Assembly: GCA_024529925.1 (NCBI GenBank)
Contig: JAFEUB010000065.1
Span: 3,450,001-3,514,000, forward strand
Reading direction: 5' to 3'
DNA length: 64,000 nt
Origin: Ophthalmolycus amberensis
Lineage: Eukaryota; Chordata; Actinopteri; Perciformes; Zoarcidae
Position 1 is the stretch's first letter. Every line of letters begins with the position of its first letter. The notes beneath the pieces were generated by a model. It saw nothing but the letters and a program-made list of their open reading frames with translations, ran no database searches and was not told the origin of the DNA. The translations under genes and the position numbers were made by a program. This document shows positions 24,935 through 37,900 of this stretch, one piece after another.

Positions 24935-26445
24935 TCACTGGGGCTCTCCTAGAGGTTTGACTACAGGCCACGGCATGTCAGGTAAAGCTGACTGGGGCTC
25001 AGCAGGGACCTGGTGTTGCAGAGCCTGCTGGTTGGCCCAGTTTAAGTCCACGCTGTTCTTCTTCAGCGCAGCCAAGTGCTTGATGTCCAGCGTGGTAAAG
25101 GTGGTGAACTGGACCTGGTTCCGCTTGCTGGTGGGGGAATGAAGCGGCTCGCTGCGATGTGGCCTGGCCAGCAAGGTGGCTGAGCGGTTCGCCATGGGGT
25201 CCATCGCCTTTCCCTGAAACTGCTGCTGCTGCTGCTGCTGCTGCAGGGAGCTGTTCCTGCTGCGGCCCAGGGTGGCGGTTCTTTCGGGGACAGTGGGGGC
25301 GCTCACTGTGGGCAGGGGGCCCTCCATGCTGCGGTGGCCGATCGAGTCCATGGAATGATGGGACTCCAGAGAGCGGTGAGCCTCTCGTTTGAGTGTGGAC
25401 ACTTGAGCCGGGGCACCTGGGTCAGGAGTGGTATCACTGCTGCTTCCCAGCCACACCCAGTCGTGCTTGTGGTCCTTCAGGTCCCCCATGGGTAACGGGC
25501 CTGCCTGTATGGGCGTCTTTTTATTCCGGAAACAGAGTTTATACGATGCACAGTTGAGGAAAAAAGCAAAGATAGCTATACAGGAGACCCCAACCAAGGC
25601 ATATATGCCGATTTCCAGCTCCGACATGGCTCTGAATGTCCTAATGAGGTCACTCTCAATTACTTTCGGAGTTTTAGATTTAGGAGGCTCCTTCTTGGGT
25701 GTCACTTCTGCTTTCGGAATGTCTTTGTTCGAGGGTGAATTGGGGCTGTCAAGCATGTTTCCATAGCTCCTCTTCTGCCCCTCTCCTTCAATAACTAAAC
25801 CCACTGTGGCATCTTTAGGCTATGGCAGTGCTCAGTGGTGTATTTAAGCTCGTTTTGCTCATAGTTGTTGCGGCAGTTGTGGGGATGGCAGTATACGTGT
25901 TACTTCTTGTCGCTCTAGTTGTGGTTCCAATCCTCACAATGTACGGCTGCTTAGGTTTCGTTGAAAAGGCGGTAGTTTCTGGGGGGGCGGACTCTCGCTG
26001 GTCGGGTACTGTGCTTCTGAACAACCATTTATCCACGTCTGTGACATCACGCTGTGTCGTTTTGATCTCTCCTACTAATTCTAATGCACCGCCATCAAAA
26101 TCTTTACTTCCGTCAGCGCCAACCTCATTACCTCCACCCCCTCCTGCTACGACTCGTCTGCTACTCTGGAAGTTGATCCTGAGGAGCCCCTGTGCCCACC
26201 GCCAACTTGCTCTTCCTCTTGGACTTCTGGCATTCCTCACAGATCCTCAGCTCCACTCTCACTAGCGCCCCCTGGCCTCCACCTTCCCCTTGCGCCACTA
26301 AAAATGTGGACTGCGGGGTGCGGCGTACCGTGGCCAACCCCTCGTCTGGGGTAGAGACTGTCAGAGAGTAGACACTGCGGTCGAACAGCTCCAGTGGGAC
26401 GACTGCGCCATCGCTGAACTGAACCCAACAGCTGACCACTGCTTC
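24935..26445 (-). CDS. tmem132: TMEM132 exon 11: last ectodomain block, stalk, membrane helix, tail; two frame breaks
   Basis: Starts EAVVSCWVQFSDGAV and runs to ECQKSKRKSKLAVGTG in one frame. Continuation LLRINFQ (the counterpart of NIKVKFGQ in TMEM132D) is in the next frame, after a run of four G (26187-26190). That frame then reads a Gly/Asp-rich and Thr-rich stalk to 25817. A second one-base shift at 25817-25822 enters the frame with the transmembrane helix (25547-25609, IGIYALVGVSCIAIFAFFLN). The tail has HKHDWVWLG, eight CAG-encoded Gln, SPTSKRNQVQFTTFTT and a final PWPVVKPLGEPQ before TGA. Family members encode this whole part in one exon, which argues against hidden introns. Frame breaks may be sequence errors. 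Confidence 0.85.
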
Positions 26446-28925
26446 CTGAAAGTAAGAAAGAAAGAACCCGGTAATCATGTAGAAAAGCAGTTCAGAACAC
26501 AGCAAATCAGTATTCTCCCTCTGCCTTCAGTGAGAGCTATATTCCCATGATTGTTAATAGCACTAAATTGCCTATGCTAATCTCTTTATGATTACACTCA
26601 GTGAGGGTGCTATTGTTCCATAGATTATAGTCTTATGAAGTCAGGGTATGAACTATAATTTAACCAAACTGAATAAAGAGAGCGTAATGGAAGTCCTTTA
26701 AACAAGAACAAAAACAGTGCAGCGACAAGGGTCAAGTTCAGAGCCAATCCAATCACATTAATACACAATGACCCATTTCCTGTTGCTCATGTGAGCCACT
26801 GGGTCGCCGCAGACCTAACCTATTTGTTGGGGGTTTGAACACATTATGAATCGCCCTGAGCAGATCATTAACAGCTTGTCATCACAGACACAATTGGCTG
26901 GTCTTCTGCCCTGGCATGGTTCCAATAGTTTGTTATTGACGGGCGCAGACCAGCGACAGTGTACTGTGGGTAAAGCGAGCTGTCTGCCTCTGGCACTCTC
27001 TCACACGGCACGGTAACCACAGATGATGGTCAGGGCTGCGAACATATTGAGTTCACATTTTTAGATGCAAAGAGGAAATCCAAATATGATTACACCCTTG
27101 AGGTGATTGTTATGTAAATCTGCTCTGTGGAGATGTGAATAGCAAACTATTCATTTAAGTCTAAAGTGTCATTTGAAGACCCGACTCACAGAGGGTTTGC
27201 AATAAATTTGTTTTGAATGATTGTAGACACTATTGCGGTGCATATACTGCTTCTGCTCCCTGTGCCGGAACAACTCACCAGAGAAATCTTAAATTAATGT
27301 GGATTAGAGTGGTAAAATCGCCTAAAATAGGATTTTTTTTTTTTTCTTTCTGCTTTTGGTCCTTGAAATATACCATCTCGGTGCAAGAGACATTAATCCA
27401 ACACATTTAAATGTTTCAAAATATAATGAATAACACTGCTGCCATAATGCCAAATTTCCCCCCAACAACTTTAGATTTCCAAAATAATATTTATGGGGTA
27501 CCAAATTGAATAATAAATCATCCCCATGGTGTGGTAGTGCACAGTTCATCTTAGTCCAAACATGACAAGACATACATTTTCCTAAAGATAATCTGGCTTG
27601 CAAGCCAGGACTCCACAATGACAAGTGGCATATTGTATATACTGTATTACTGCAACAGAGACCAGGGTCTACTTCCATCTCTAAATCCTAAATCTAAACA
27701 CTAAGATCAATACTTAAGTTGTATGTACAAGGTTTAATTTGCATGCAGGAAAATCAAACCGCAACAACACAAATCTTGTTTGTTTTTTTAAATCTGCTAA
27801 CAGTGCAAGAAGCATGTTGGTCTTACAACGCAGGTCTGTGGGGGTGTTGATGTTATTTATGCTGCTGCTTTATTATACATGCATCTGTGACCGTGTCCAT
27901 GCTGGTAATGAAAGGAGGAAGATTGTCAGTGGAAGACACTCGTCGAATGCCAATGGGGTTTGGTTGTTAAATGCAAGAAAACGAGAAAAAGGGATTTTTA
28001 AGACTTAAGACATAGGCAACCGCATAGCTACTATGGTACTGTAGCAGATCACTACGGGACAGTCAAAAACCTTTGATATTTAATCACAGCCTATACTGTA
28101 GCAATCTAAATTCAGCTTGTGTTTCCGCTGTTATGTAAGCAACCCCGCAGAGGAAGCAATGTCTGTGAATTTCAAAAGATGTGTCACAAAGCGAGAGAGT
28201 TAGTGTTTAAAAGAAAGTTGACGTTCAGTGTATTTTCCAATGAAGGAAAATTAGGACTGTTAAATCTTTGAATACATTTAATGTAAATGTTTTGATGTTA
28301 TCTTCCCATGCTGCCTTTTTCAAATCTACAGATTTTTGTACAAAAATGTGTTGTTCCGCATCACATGACAAATCTACACATATATTGTCACTGTTTCAAC
28401 ATCTGAATTAAAGGGAAGATTTACTCTTAATCACAAATAACCCCTCAATATGCAAACACACTTTTATAATCGCACAGTTTATCGTTACATACATGACTCA
28501 CTGCTGTTGTTTACTTCCTGTGCTGCCGTCTGATTTCCACACTCTGTTTGAACACTGAAACGAGCACCATCGCAAAACAGCTGAGCTCTGCCCCACAGCT
28601 TTATGCTTTGTGTGTTACAATTTTCCAGTCACTTACCTGTTTGAGCTGCGTGATCGTCTCCCGGGTGGTTGCCGTGGCAACGATGGCCCTGTTGCTCCCC
28701 GGGCCGAGCCGCAGGGACAGCGAGAGTCCAGAAACCAACTGCACCCCCAGCTCCGTCACGCTCACTTTATCATCCACCACCCTGATGTTCCTCTCAGCCA
28801 GGACCGATGATGTCAGAGGGGAGAGCACCTGCAACGAGGAAAAACTCGTCCAAACTGCAGATGGATATACATGACCATCATGCACTGCACCTGCTAGATG
28901 CACTGCACTAGCAGGTGCTGCACCC

Positions 28926-28956
<31 letters not shown>

Positions 28957-31900
28957 ACGAGCCATGGCTCACCTGTACGGTAGTGGTGCCCACAGCCCGT
29001 CCCTGCAGCACCATCCTATCCTGCACTCTGGCTACATCAGGATCTGCCACTTTTAGAGAAGACCGAACAAGACTGGTCACATCCACCTGTCAGTCAAAAG
29101 AGAGAGAAACGTTGATCGTATTAAATGTCTGTATGAGAATTATTGTCTAGCTAGCTGTTGTAATTTTTTCAAATTTAATCAAACTTCTATATATTGTCTG
29201 ACGGTAAGGACTCGGCCTGTTGACTGTTTTTACCTGCCAGTCAGGACCCAGGAAGTACTCAACAGGCTCCGCCCCGGCGAGCGGGTCAGGCGGCACCTCA
29301 GCGTCAGCCTGGGCTATGAATGGTGTTAGCACCTTGAGTGTAGAGTGCTGGTACAGCAGCATGCAGCCCCTGCCCTTCCTCATCTCCTCCTCTTCCTCGC
29401 TGTCCCATGTCAACCTGACACACAAAGGTAATCAGACACATGACATATGTGAAGCCACAGTCAGGTGGTTATGGCATTGCATAAAGACTTGAAGCAGGGG
29501 GCAACAGCTAGCCTGGCTCTGTCCCAAGGTTACAACATTTGCCGTCCAGCACCTCTAAAGCTCACAAATGAACATGTTATATATTCATATTCTAACAACA
29601 CAAGAACCGAAGTGCATTAATGAAAGAGCTAACCCCCTGCTGACTGTAGCTTCATATGTAGTGGCATGAAAGTTGCATTGATTTTCTTCAAGAAGGCAAA
29701 TAAGTGTTTTTTCCAAACTGCTGAGCTATACCTTTCATAACAAAGCTATGAATAACTGAATTATTGACTAAAATATACTGAGACTAAAAATATGCAAACT
29801 ACGAATGTTGATCTCTCCTCATTTAAATAATAAATGACTACAAAAGCATGCAGTTAATCTGTCATGTGAACTCCTAAATGGTGTTTCTAGTTGCCAGCAG
29901 AGAGAATTCAGGAACAATACTGGAGACCAGCAGCGTGGTTGTTGACGCCTTTGAGGCACAAAACATTTGCCGAGTGACCTTTACTTCGAAATGAATACAT
30001 GTTTAATTGACCAGGATCCCACCGCCGACTGGTTTGTTTGTGGGTGATGGAGGTTAAGCTGCGAACCATCCTCAAACCCCTCAGCAATGATCATTCTGTA
30101 TAATTATCGTAAGCACAGCTGGCCTGCCACGCACTACACCACAGGTGTGCTGGAGGGCTGGTGGGTGTGCTTTCATACTGCAGGCAGGAAGCTACTGTCA
30201 GGCACTACAGTCCAAATAAACATCATTATTATATAGCCTAAGGTCAGACCTTTACATGTGATGGAGATGCTGCCTGAAAGTAAGTGGGACTCAACACAAG
30301 CCAGCAAACTAAGTCTTTCCTCCATCCTTCTTCCAAAACACACAAAAGGTTTATGTTTTTATCTTGAGTCTCTTTGCCATGGTTACTCAACTTCTATATT
30401 AGTTTGTTGATGACCCTTGAGCCATAACATTGGGTTGCCAGGCAGCTCAAATTATGTTATTAGTTTTAATCAAACTCGTTTTGTGTTAACTGATTACAAG
30501 TGTTTATTTCAATCAATCTTGAAACCAACAGAGATAAATATAAAAGTGAAAACTTTCCTGCAAATCATGGGTTTTACAACCTGATGGTACCCACACAACA
30601 AAAGAAAAGAAAAAGAAAGCAAAGCCAGAGGATGAGGATGTTTCATGAATCCACAGTTTCAAAGCAAACAGAAGTTAGCCCAAAGTTTATTACCAGTCTA
30701 TTATGTCGCTATTAATAACACAGAAATCCCAGTTGCTTCTCTGCCACAAAGAATGCACATGTTCGACACTGTAGTGTGCAGTAACACAGCGAGCATTGCG
30801 CAGAAAAGCAGAGACTGGCCGTTACAATATCCATAGAAATGTCACATTTCTGACCTATTCCCTGAATCTGTTTGTGGGTGTTGAATGTTATGGGAAATAG
30901 AAGCCTCTAAGAGTTGTTACCCTGGAGAAAAAAAACAGTCCATCAGTCGACCATCAACATTAGTATTGAGTGAAAAATAACGACTTTACTGTAAGTATTG
31001 AGTGTAATTCCACTAACCTTTGTCTCGAGGGCATCTACAGTGTCCTACCCACTAATGCACCAAACACAAATGGGAGGTTTTTATGACTGACTGCATTTAC
31101 ATTAGACAGACTAATATTAGAAACACACCTCTCTATTTGCTGTTTTCCAATTCAATATCACCACTAACGACAGATTCAGAAATGACAAATCTCTCTGAAA
31201 CTGTCAACAAAAACAGATTATTTAAACTTGACAAAGACGCAATGAGGCTTATGCATGGCTAACTCAGTATATAACACCGCAGCTGATGCTGTCTCCTTTT
31301 AAATATCAACTGCATAACCAAACTTTTTTTATGAACACAGCACAAACCAAAAGCCTCCAAAATACACTGAGACGCTTCAGGTGAATCAGTCAGAGTGCAG
31401 CCTGAGGTGAAAGGAGAGAGGGGGGGGGGAGGATTGGATCGAGTGTGGAACTGTCAAACCGAGATGGAAATACAGTACAACATTTACAAGAGACGGCTCC
31501 GATAAGATGCTCAACAGATTGTTTCAGTTCTAGTTATGACATTTCCTGTCATAACTTAAAATCGTCTCTAGCAACCCTTTCCTCTATCTGCACAATATCC
31601 ATTGCTTACATGAAAATGCCACATAAAACACATTAAGTTGACCAAAACATATAAAAATGTATTCATTACTGCTGCAAATTCTTACATTTAGCCCTTTTGG
31701 TGTGGATTTAAGTCAGACGACTGAAGTAATTGGTCAGGGGGGGGCAGAAACATTGTTGTATAGATTTAGTAGCCTTGTTACTGTGTTTTAAAATCAATAA
31801 ACAGGCGATTTAAATCAATTAACAGGACATGTCTAACGTTAGCTATCCGTCATTGATCTGATCTGTATCCTTTTAAATCTCCTTTACTTTTGCCTTTATG

Positions 31901-34900
31901 CTTTTAATGGTTTCATGTGAAGCACTTTGAATTACCTTGTTGTTGAAATGTGCTATACAAATAAACTTGCCTTGCCTTGCCTTGCCTCATACAAAGGTTT
32001 GCATCATATCAAGTAATTCCTCATTTTTGAGCGCTCACAGGTTGTCCAGCCAACACGTGTGCATACAGTCTTTTCAAAATAAAGTTCCGTCTTCACAGGA
32101 AACAACTTGGTTATGTTCATGCAACAAAGCTGCTTGGTACGATTCAGGAAAAGATTGCGGTTTGGGATAAAATAACTATGGAAGTAGCATTACTTAAGTA
32201 CGCAAAACAAATATATTGAAAAGGTCTTTAAACCTGCCCCCCTACTGTTTCTAGAGTGTGATACATAGCACTGTGCTGTGTCTTTGTTCTCAAGTAATAG
32301 TTTGAAATGATTCTCTTTCACATGGCACCCTCGCAATCATGCTAAAAGGAGCTCTGGGAATAACCAGATGTATAGCAATGCATTTTTGACACACAACTGG
32401 CCCGGCCTTACCTCCTGCTGCCTGTAATAACAGGGACTCGCCAGCCTTTGATCTGGCTGAGCTCGGGGTCGGCCACATCAATTAGCAAAGGCAGACGGGG
32501 CATCCATACACTCATCTCCAGCTGGGCGCTCAGGAAACCGTAGGTGAAGTTGAGCATCACCCTGCTCCTCCCTATTGTCTCCTTCCCGTTTACATACACA
32601 TATTCACATCGCTCTGACACCTGGACAAGGCAGAGGAGAAAAAAAGAGAAAGAGGAAAGGTGAATGAGGCAATGTCCCGGGTTTGAATCTGGTCCGAGAA
32701 CTTCGACTGGCAGAAGGAAATGAACGCCACCTGACTGTCTGTCATCAACAAACATCATGATATAAGGCAAGAAAATGATTTCAAAAAGCTCAGAGTCATT
32801 TTAGAATCACTGGACTAGAGTTGGGACTGAACTGTCGTGTTGTGATTTCACTGGATTCAACTTTCTCCAGACAAACACCAGAGGAGGTGTTTCCATGTAA
32901 AGCCCTGTGGAAAATTAATGAGAATGTTTTACTGATAAGGAGAGGAGAGGCTGAGGCACCAATGCAAATGAGCTCAAACCTCACAAACACACACATTTTA
33001 TACATTTTGTACAACTTCCAAAGTCTGGCCAGTGTTTCTGTATATGTCATGTAATTTCACAACCAAGGTTCTCTATGAAACCTCCGCGGAATATAAACTA
33101 CATCTGCCTTATGACTGTTCCTCTAGAGCTGTACGGTAGGCGGGAGCGTTGCAGTTCCCCCACCAGTGAGAGCAATGAGGTGAGACACAGCAGTTGTGTG
33201 TTTTATTTAAGATTGGAGGCCTATCTCTATTGCCGCCTCGCTTATCTTAACAAACCAGTGGCTCCACAGCGGTAATTGGAGAGCACTAGACTGGAGAGTG
33301 GAATGCAGCACAGGAGAGAGGGAGGTGAGTAGGGGGAGGAATGACTTTCGAGGGAAGTCAACATGAACTCCTGTGGAAATCTGAAGGGGGAACAGTCTCT
33401 GAAGCCTCTTTCCCATCATGCCACCTGGTGTGGACCGAAAAATCTCTGATGTCTCCAGTGCCACCACATATAGTGTAGATGGGTCGACGATACAGAAAAT
33501 AAATTCTATAAGCACTTAAATCATGTTTTTTTTTTCAGCTCAGTAATGAGCGATGTTGATGAAAAGCAACACCTTTAAAACTTTAGGAGTCATTCTTTAT
33601 CCTACTATTTAAAATGTTTCTTTGGGCACTTTTGTGGGCCTACTGTAGATTGAGAATATTGCATTTTAAAACAGCAGTGCCTGTGGTTTTGCATGTGTCA
33701 GCCCATCACCTATTCATACAGCTACCCATTTGGTAATTCATCCTGCTGTGCTTTAGAAATCTAAATGTTTAAACCACCATTCCAGCCATTGTTTTCCAGT
33801 TCATTTCTGTCCATTATGAAAATCTATAAGCAGAAACTTCGATTGTGATTCCATTACAGTAGGATATTAGGAGTTCATAATTGTCAAATAAAAAAATATC
33901 ATGAGAAAGCACAGTGAAGACTTTTCAAATCAATCTGCATTTAACGTGACATGCAAATGCATTTATCTAATCCCTTATTTAAGCAATTAATCTCATTGAG
34001 ATCAAGTTATCTTTTTCAAGAAAGACCTGCACACATGATGATATACACAGTATAGGAATTTACAACATACAAACATAAATGGATGCACTAAACAGTGGTT
34101 ACACATTAAGAAAAACAATTACAAGTAGCATTCAAAGGAGAATAGCATCTAAAAAACTGTTTTCCCAAGTTGTGTTTGAAGGTTTTTTATAGGTGGTATT
34201 GTATGTATTCTAAATAGTCAACACAAGTATACATGCTTTGCAGTTAAAGCTGCACCAATCGATATATTGAATTATGGGTCGAATTAGGAACTTCCGGCTT
34301 ATTGTTTTGGTTTGTTTTAACCGCCGTCTTCAGCAAAAACAATGTGCTGATCACTGACAAAGTTACAGATTCAAGGGTTGGTGGAGCACAAATCAGAGAT
34401 AAAAGCAGAGTGGGTATTGAACTTACATTTAACAGATGGCCGTCTGCTAAATGTGCAAACAGGCAGCTGTTTGATTGATCCACATAACAAATTCATAATG
34501 TCATAATATGTTAATATCTTAGCTTGTTTGTTGGCTCAGAGTGGGCAAGAAAAATCAATATATGTTTTCTTTAAAGAGGTCAAACACGCAACCACACAAC
34601 GATTTTGCTCTTTCCACTACACACAACCAATCCTATAGCTAAACGTAAGAGTTCAATCTTTACCGAATATATCTGGCCGGTGGCTTTGCTCTAAGAGGGG
34701 TCAAAGACAGGAAGAGAGTAAGAGACTATACATAGATACAATAATAACTGGATTAAGTTCCTCTACTGGTACAGAAAATCATTATAAACACAGTCTCCCT
34801 ATTTTGGCTCTTTCTCACTCTCTTAAGCTCTCTTAAGCTCACACACTTAAGCACGCCGCCTCCGCTGCTGTGTCATCTAATGGAAAACCATATTATTATT

Positions 34901-37900
34901 TTTCTTCTTCTCTGGTATTCTCCTCTCCGTCTCCCTCTCTTTGCTCCTACTGCCCCAGTAACATACAGTAGATCCATTACATAAAGGTCAAACCACTGTG
35001 CTTGTGGACTGAGTGCTGGGATCATGGGCTCAGTCTCCGGTGCCATATGGAAGAGGCTGCTTTTATCCACAGTGCTTTGACACACACACACACACTAGAC
35101 CTGGTGAGTATGATGGCACGGTGAAATCGAATGTCTTGGGAGTTATACATAATTATTTTGACTGTTTTCGTCATAAAAAAGTTACATTTTGTATTATCTG
35201 TGCATACTGTAGAGTGTGCATAAAAAGAATTAAGATGAACTGGTGCACTAAAGTGAAACTCTGTTGAAAAGTATTGTACGAAATATCTCTCATTGAACAT
35301 GCATATATGTATACATTTCCATAATTCTGGCAGTGCAATTGCTCTAAATCAAAAACAAGGAATATTCTGAGCCAGATCGTAAACGCTAAATCACTGTATT
35401 TTTCCGTTGGTGCAGACATGAAGCAAATACATTCACAAGCAACACAGAAGTGATTACAGTGAGTATTTCAATCCCGGTTGATTAAGCGCGTGGGTGACAT
35501 GGTTTACCTTGAGTACATCCTCCTCTGTAGACCTACAGCTGGTGTAGTTGGTCACGTCGGTGACTGAGCCATCGGCCTCAACAGCCAGAGTTCTCACAGG
35601 TACCGACACCGTTTCACCCGTCAGCACAGCGGTGTTCAAGATATCAGTGTGCTGTGCAGAAAGGAGGGCAACGTTAATGAGAATAGGACAAACTTGTGGA
35701 TGCATTGTTATATGTGTTGGTGTCGCTTGAAGGTTAAAGGCTGATATTAATTCCTCCACATCTTCTTAATAATATAGTCCTGGATGTAATTATGTTGAAG
35801 AAGGTGTATTATACCTTTGTGAGGAGTTACCTGAGCCCATAGGCGACCAGCAATTGAGCTAAGCTACAGGTCAACTTTAACTTTTTTCTGAATCAGCACA
35901 TCAAACTGCACAAAGAGACTTTTTTTTATCCACCATATCAAATAAACTTAGCATCATTTCTCTAAAACCCAAACCATCTACAAGCCTGCTTTGTTATAAG
36001 GGTGAAAGTACATAGAAAGAATGCAGGCTTTAGACACTTTACTGTATGTTTGACAGAATATTAACTGCCATTTATTTTGCAAATCGTTCAAGTCATTTTT
36101 CACGCAAAAACATTTCATGGTTCCAGCTTCACAGATGTGAGGATTTGCTTGTAACAGAGTATTTTTGCAGTGTGGCATCAGTACTTTTAACAATCATCAC
36201 TATTCGTACGGGGGCAGGGAGGACAAGGCAGAGAGTGCTGCTGTAGCAGGACTAACAGGAGATTAAAACACTCGCAGGATCACAAACTTGATTCGTTTAA
36301 AATCACACTGATGCAAGACTGGACAGATGGGCTGAAAAACAAAATCTCTCTGTGATGATATTATACAGTACATGTCTGTCTCTCACGAACTCACCACACA
36401 CCTGGAAGCAGATAAATCCTCAGCTGTGTCGTTTTATTCATATCGTAAATAACCTCGAAATAAACCATTTTCCCCACCTCGTACAGTACATCTTTAATCA
36501 ATGTTTAACAGCAGCTTAGCGCTTATACATCAAGCCTGATGTAGCGTTATTCTTACTCTTCAACATGGATTTACAACTACTTTGCAGTTTATCTCTGATA
36601 AGGTCTTTTAAATCTATTATAGGTAGAGGCAGAGTGTGTGTCTGTGTAAGGAGCTCTGGGTCATCAGGGTTTTTTGTTGCCTCCTGATGCATGTGGATAA
36701 GACAACACTTGGCAGATGTTCATATTCTGAACTCTGTTGGCTTTACAGCTGCTGACCTGCAATTCAAAAAAAGGACATGCTCTACTCCAGACTGCGACAC
36801 TGACCCAAACATAAGCCACTGCATCGTGGGCAGCACAAAATCAGAAGGCAATATCAGCGCTCTGCGGTGCTGCCAGCGCCTAACTGTGAGAGATCTCGAC
36901 TTCCGATGTTTCCGCTAACTCCGCGGTAATCTGCCTCAGAGTGATCGAGTAGTTCCGCTCTGTTTTAAATCTGTTTCTTCTCTGAAAACAGTGTTATCGT
37001 TACACTCAGCGGTAAGCCTTGGTATTGTGCATCCATTCGTTCCTTCATTTAGTTGTGCATTAAGTGAGTCTAAAGGGCAAAATCCTTTTATAGGGTTATA
37101 TAAAAGGGATAAACAGTTCATTGACATGGGAAGAACATGCAAACACTACAAAGAAAGGTCAGAAAGCCAAACACACAGCCTGCTTTGCTGTGAGGCAAAA
37201 TCCACCATGCACTTCCTTCCATACTGATTGCAATAAATGCAAATAAATGTGTTTACATCTGAGGTGGTGGAGTGGATGACATGTGGTTGTAACAGTAATT
37301 TGTTCTGCTATAAACATAAAGCCACAACAACTTTACTTTAAAGGAAAAGAGCCACAGACTACATTGTGAAATAAGTCTATTCGCTCCACAGTTAGGGGAG
37401 AACAATGCTGTAAGTGACAGAGATGAAACATATTTGCCAATGTATGTTTGATTCGTGTTGATTATTGCACCATGAAATAGCTGACTGAATCTCCTGTCAA
37501 AGACAGACATGCACGTACTGTAGCGTGTCATTTCTGATGGTTGCATTCAAATGTAGCAGCAGGGAATCAACAGATTCTCTCCATCCTTTGTACACTTTAT
37601 AGGGCCTCCTTCTTCCTCGAACATCAGGATCAATAAGATCGCAATAGATCATTTACCTGCGGGTACTGCAGTGTTTCTAGGTTAAGTCAGTATTTTTAAC
37701 GAGACAGAAATGAATACAGATATTGTCCTCACCATGACCAGAGGTGCCAGCCCCACATAATCCCTCTGAGTTGTGTAGATCCGCATTATGCCCACATCTT
37801 TGACGTTCCCTGGCAACTCCAGACGCCAGGAGATCGTCTGACTCTCAGCCTGCTCTGAAACATCTTTTGGCACAAAGTCCAGTTGTAAAACTTCCAGAAG

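Noticed and set aside
25822..26265. 147-codon plus-strand open frame with a hydrophobic start
   Set aside because: It is antisense to the stalk-coding part of the last TMEM132 exon. The minus strand has the family motifs and the plus frame has none.
26446..28636. An extra TMEM132 exon between 26446 and 28636
   Set aside because: Phases of 28637 and 26445 join directly (TQLKQ|EAVVSCW), as in the family, and no open stretch here has family motifs.
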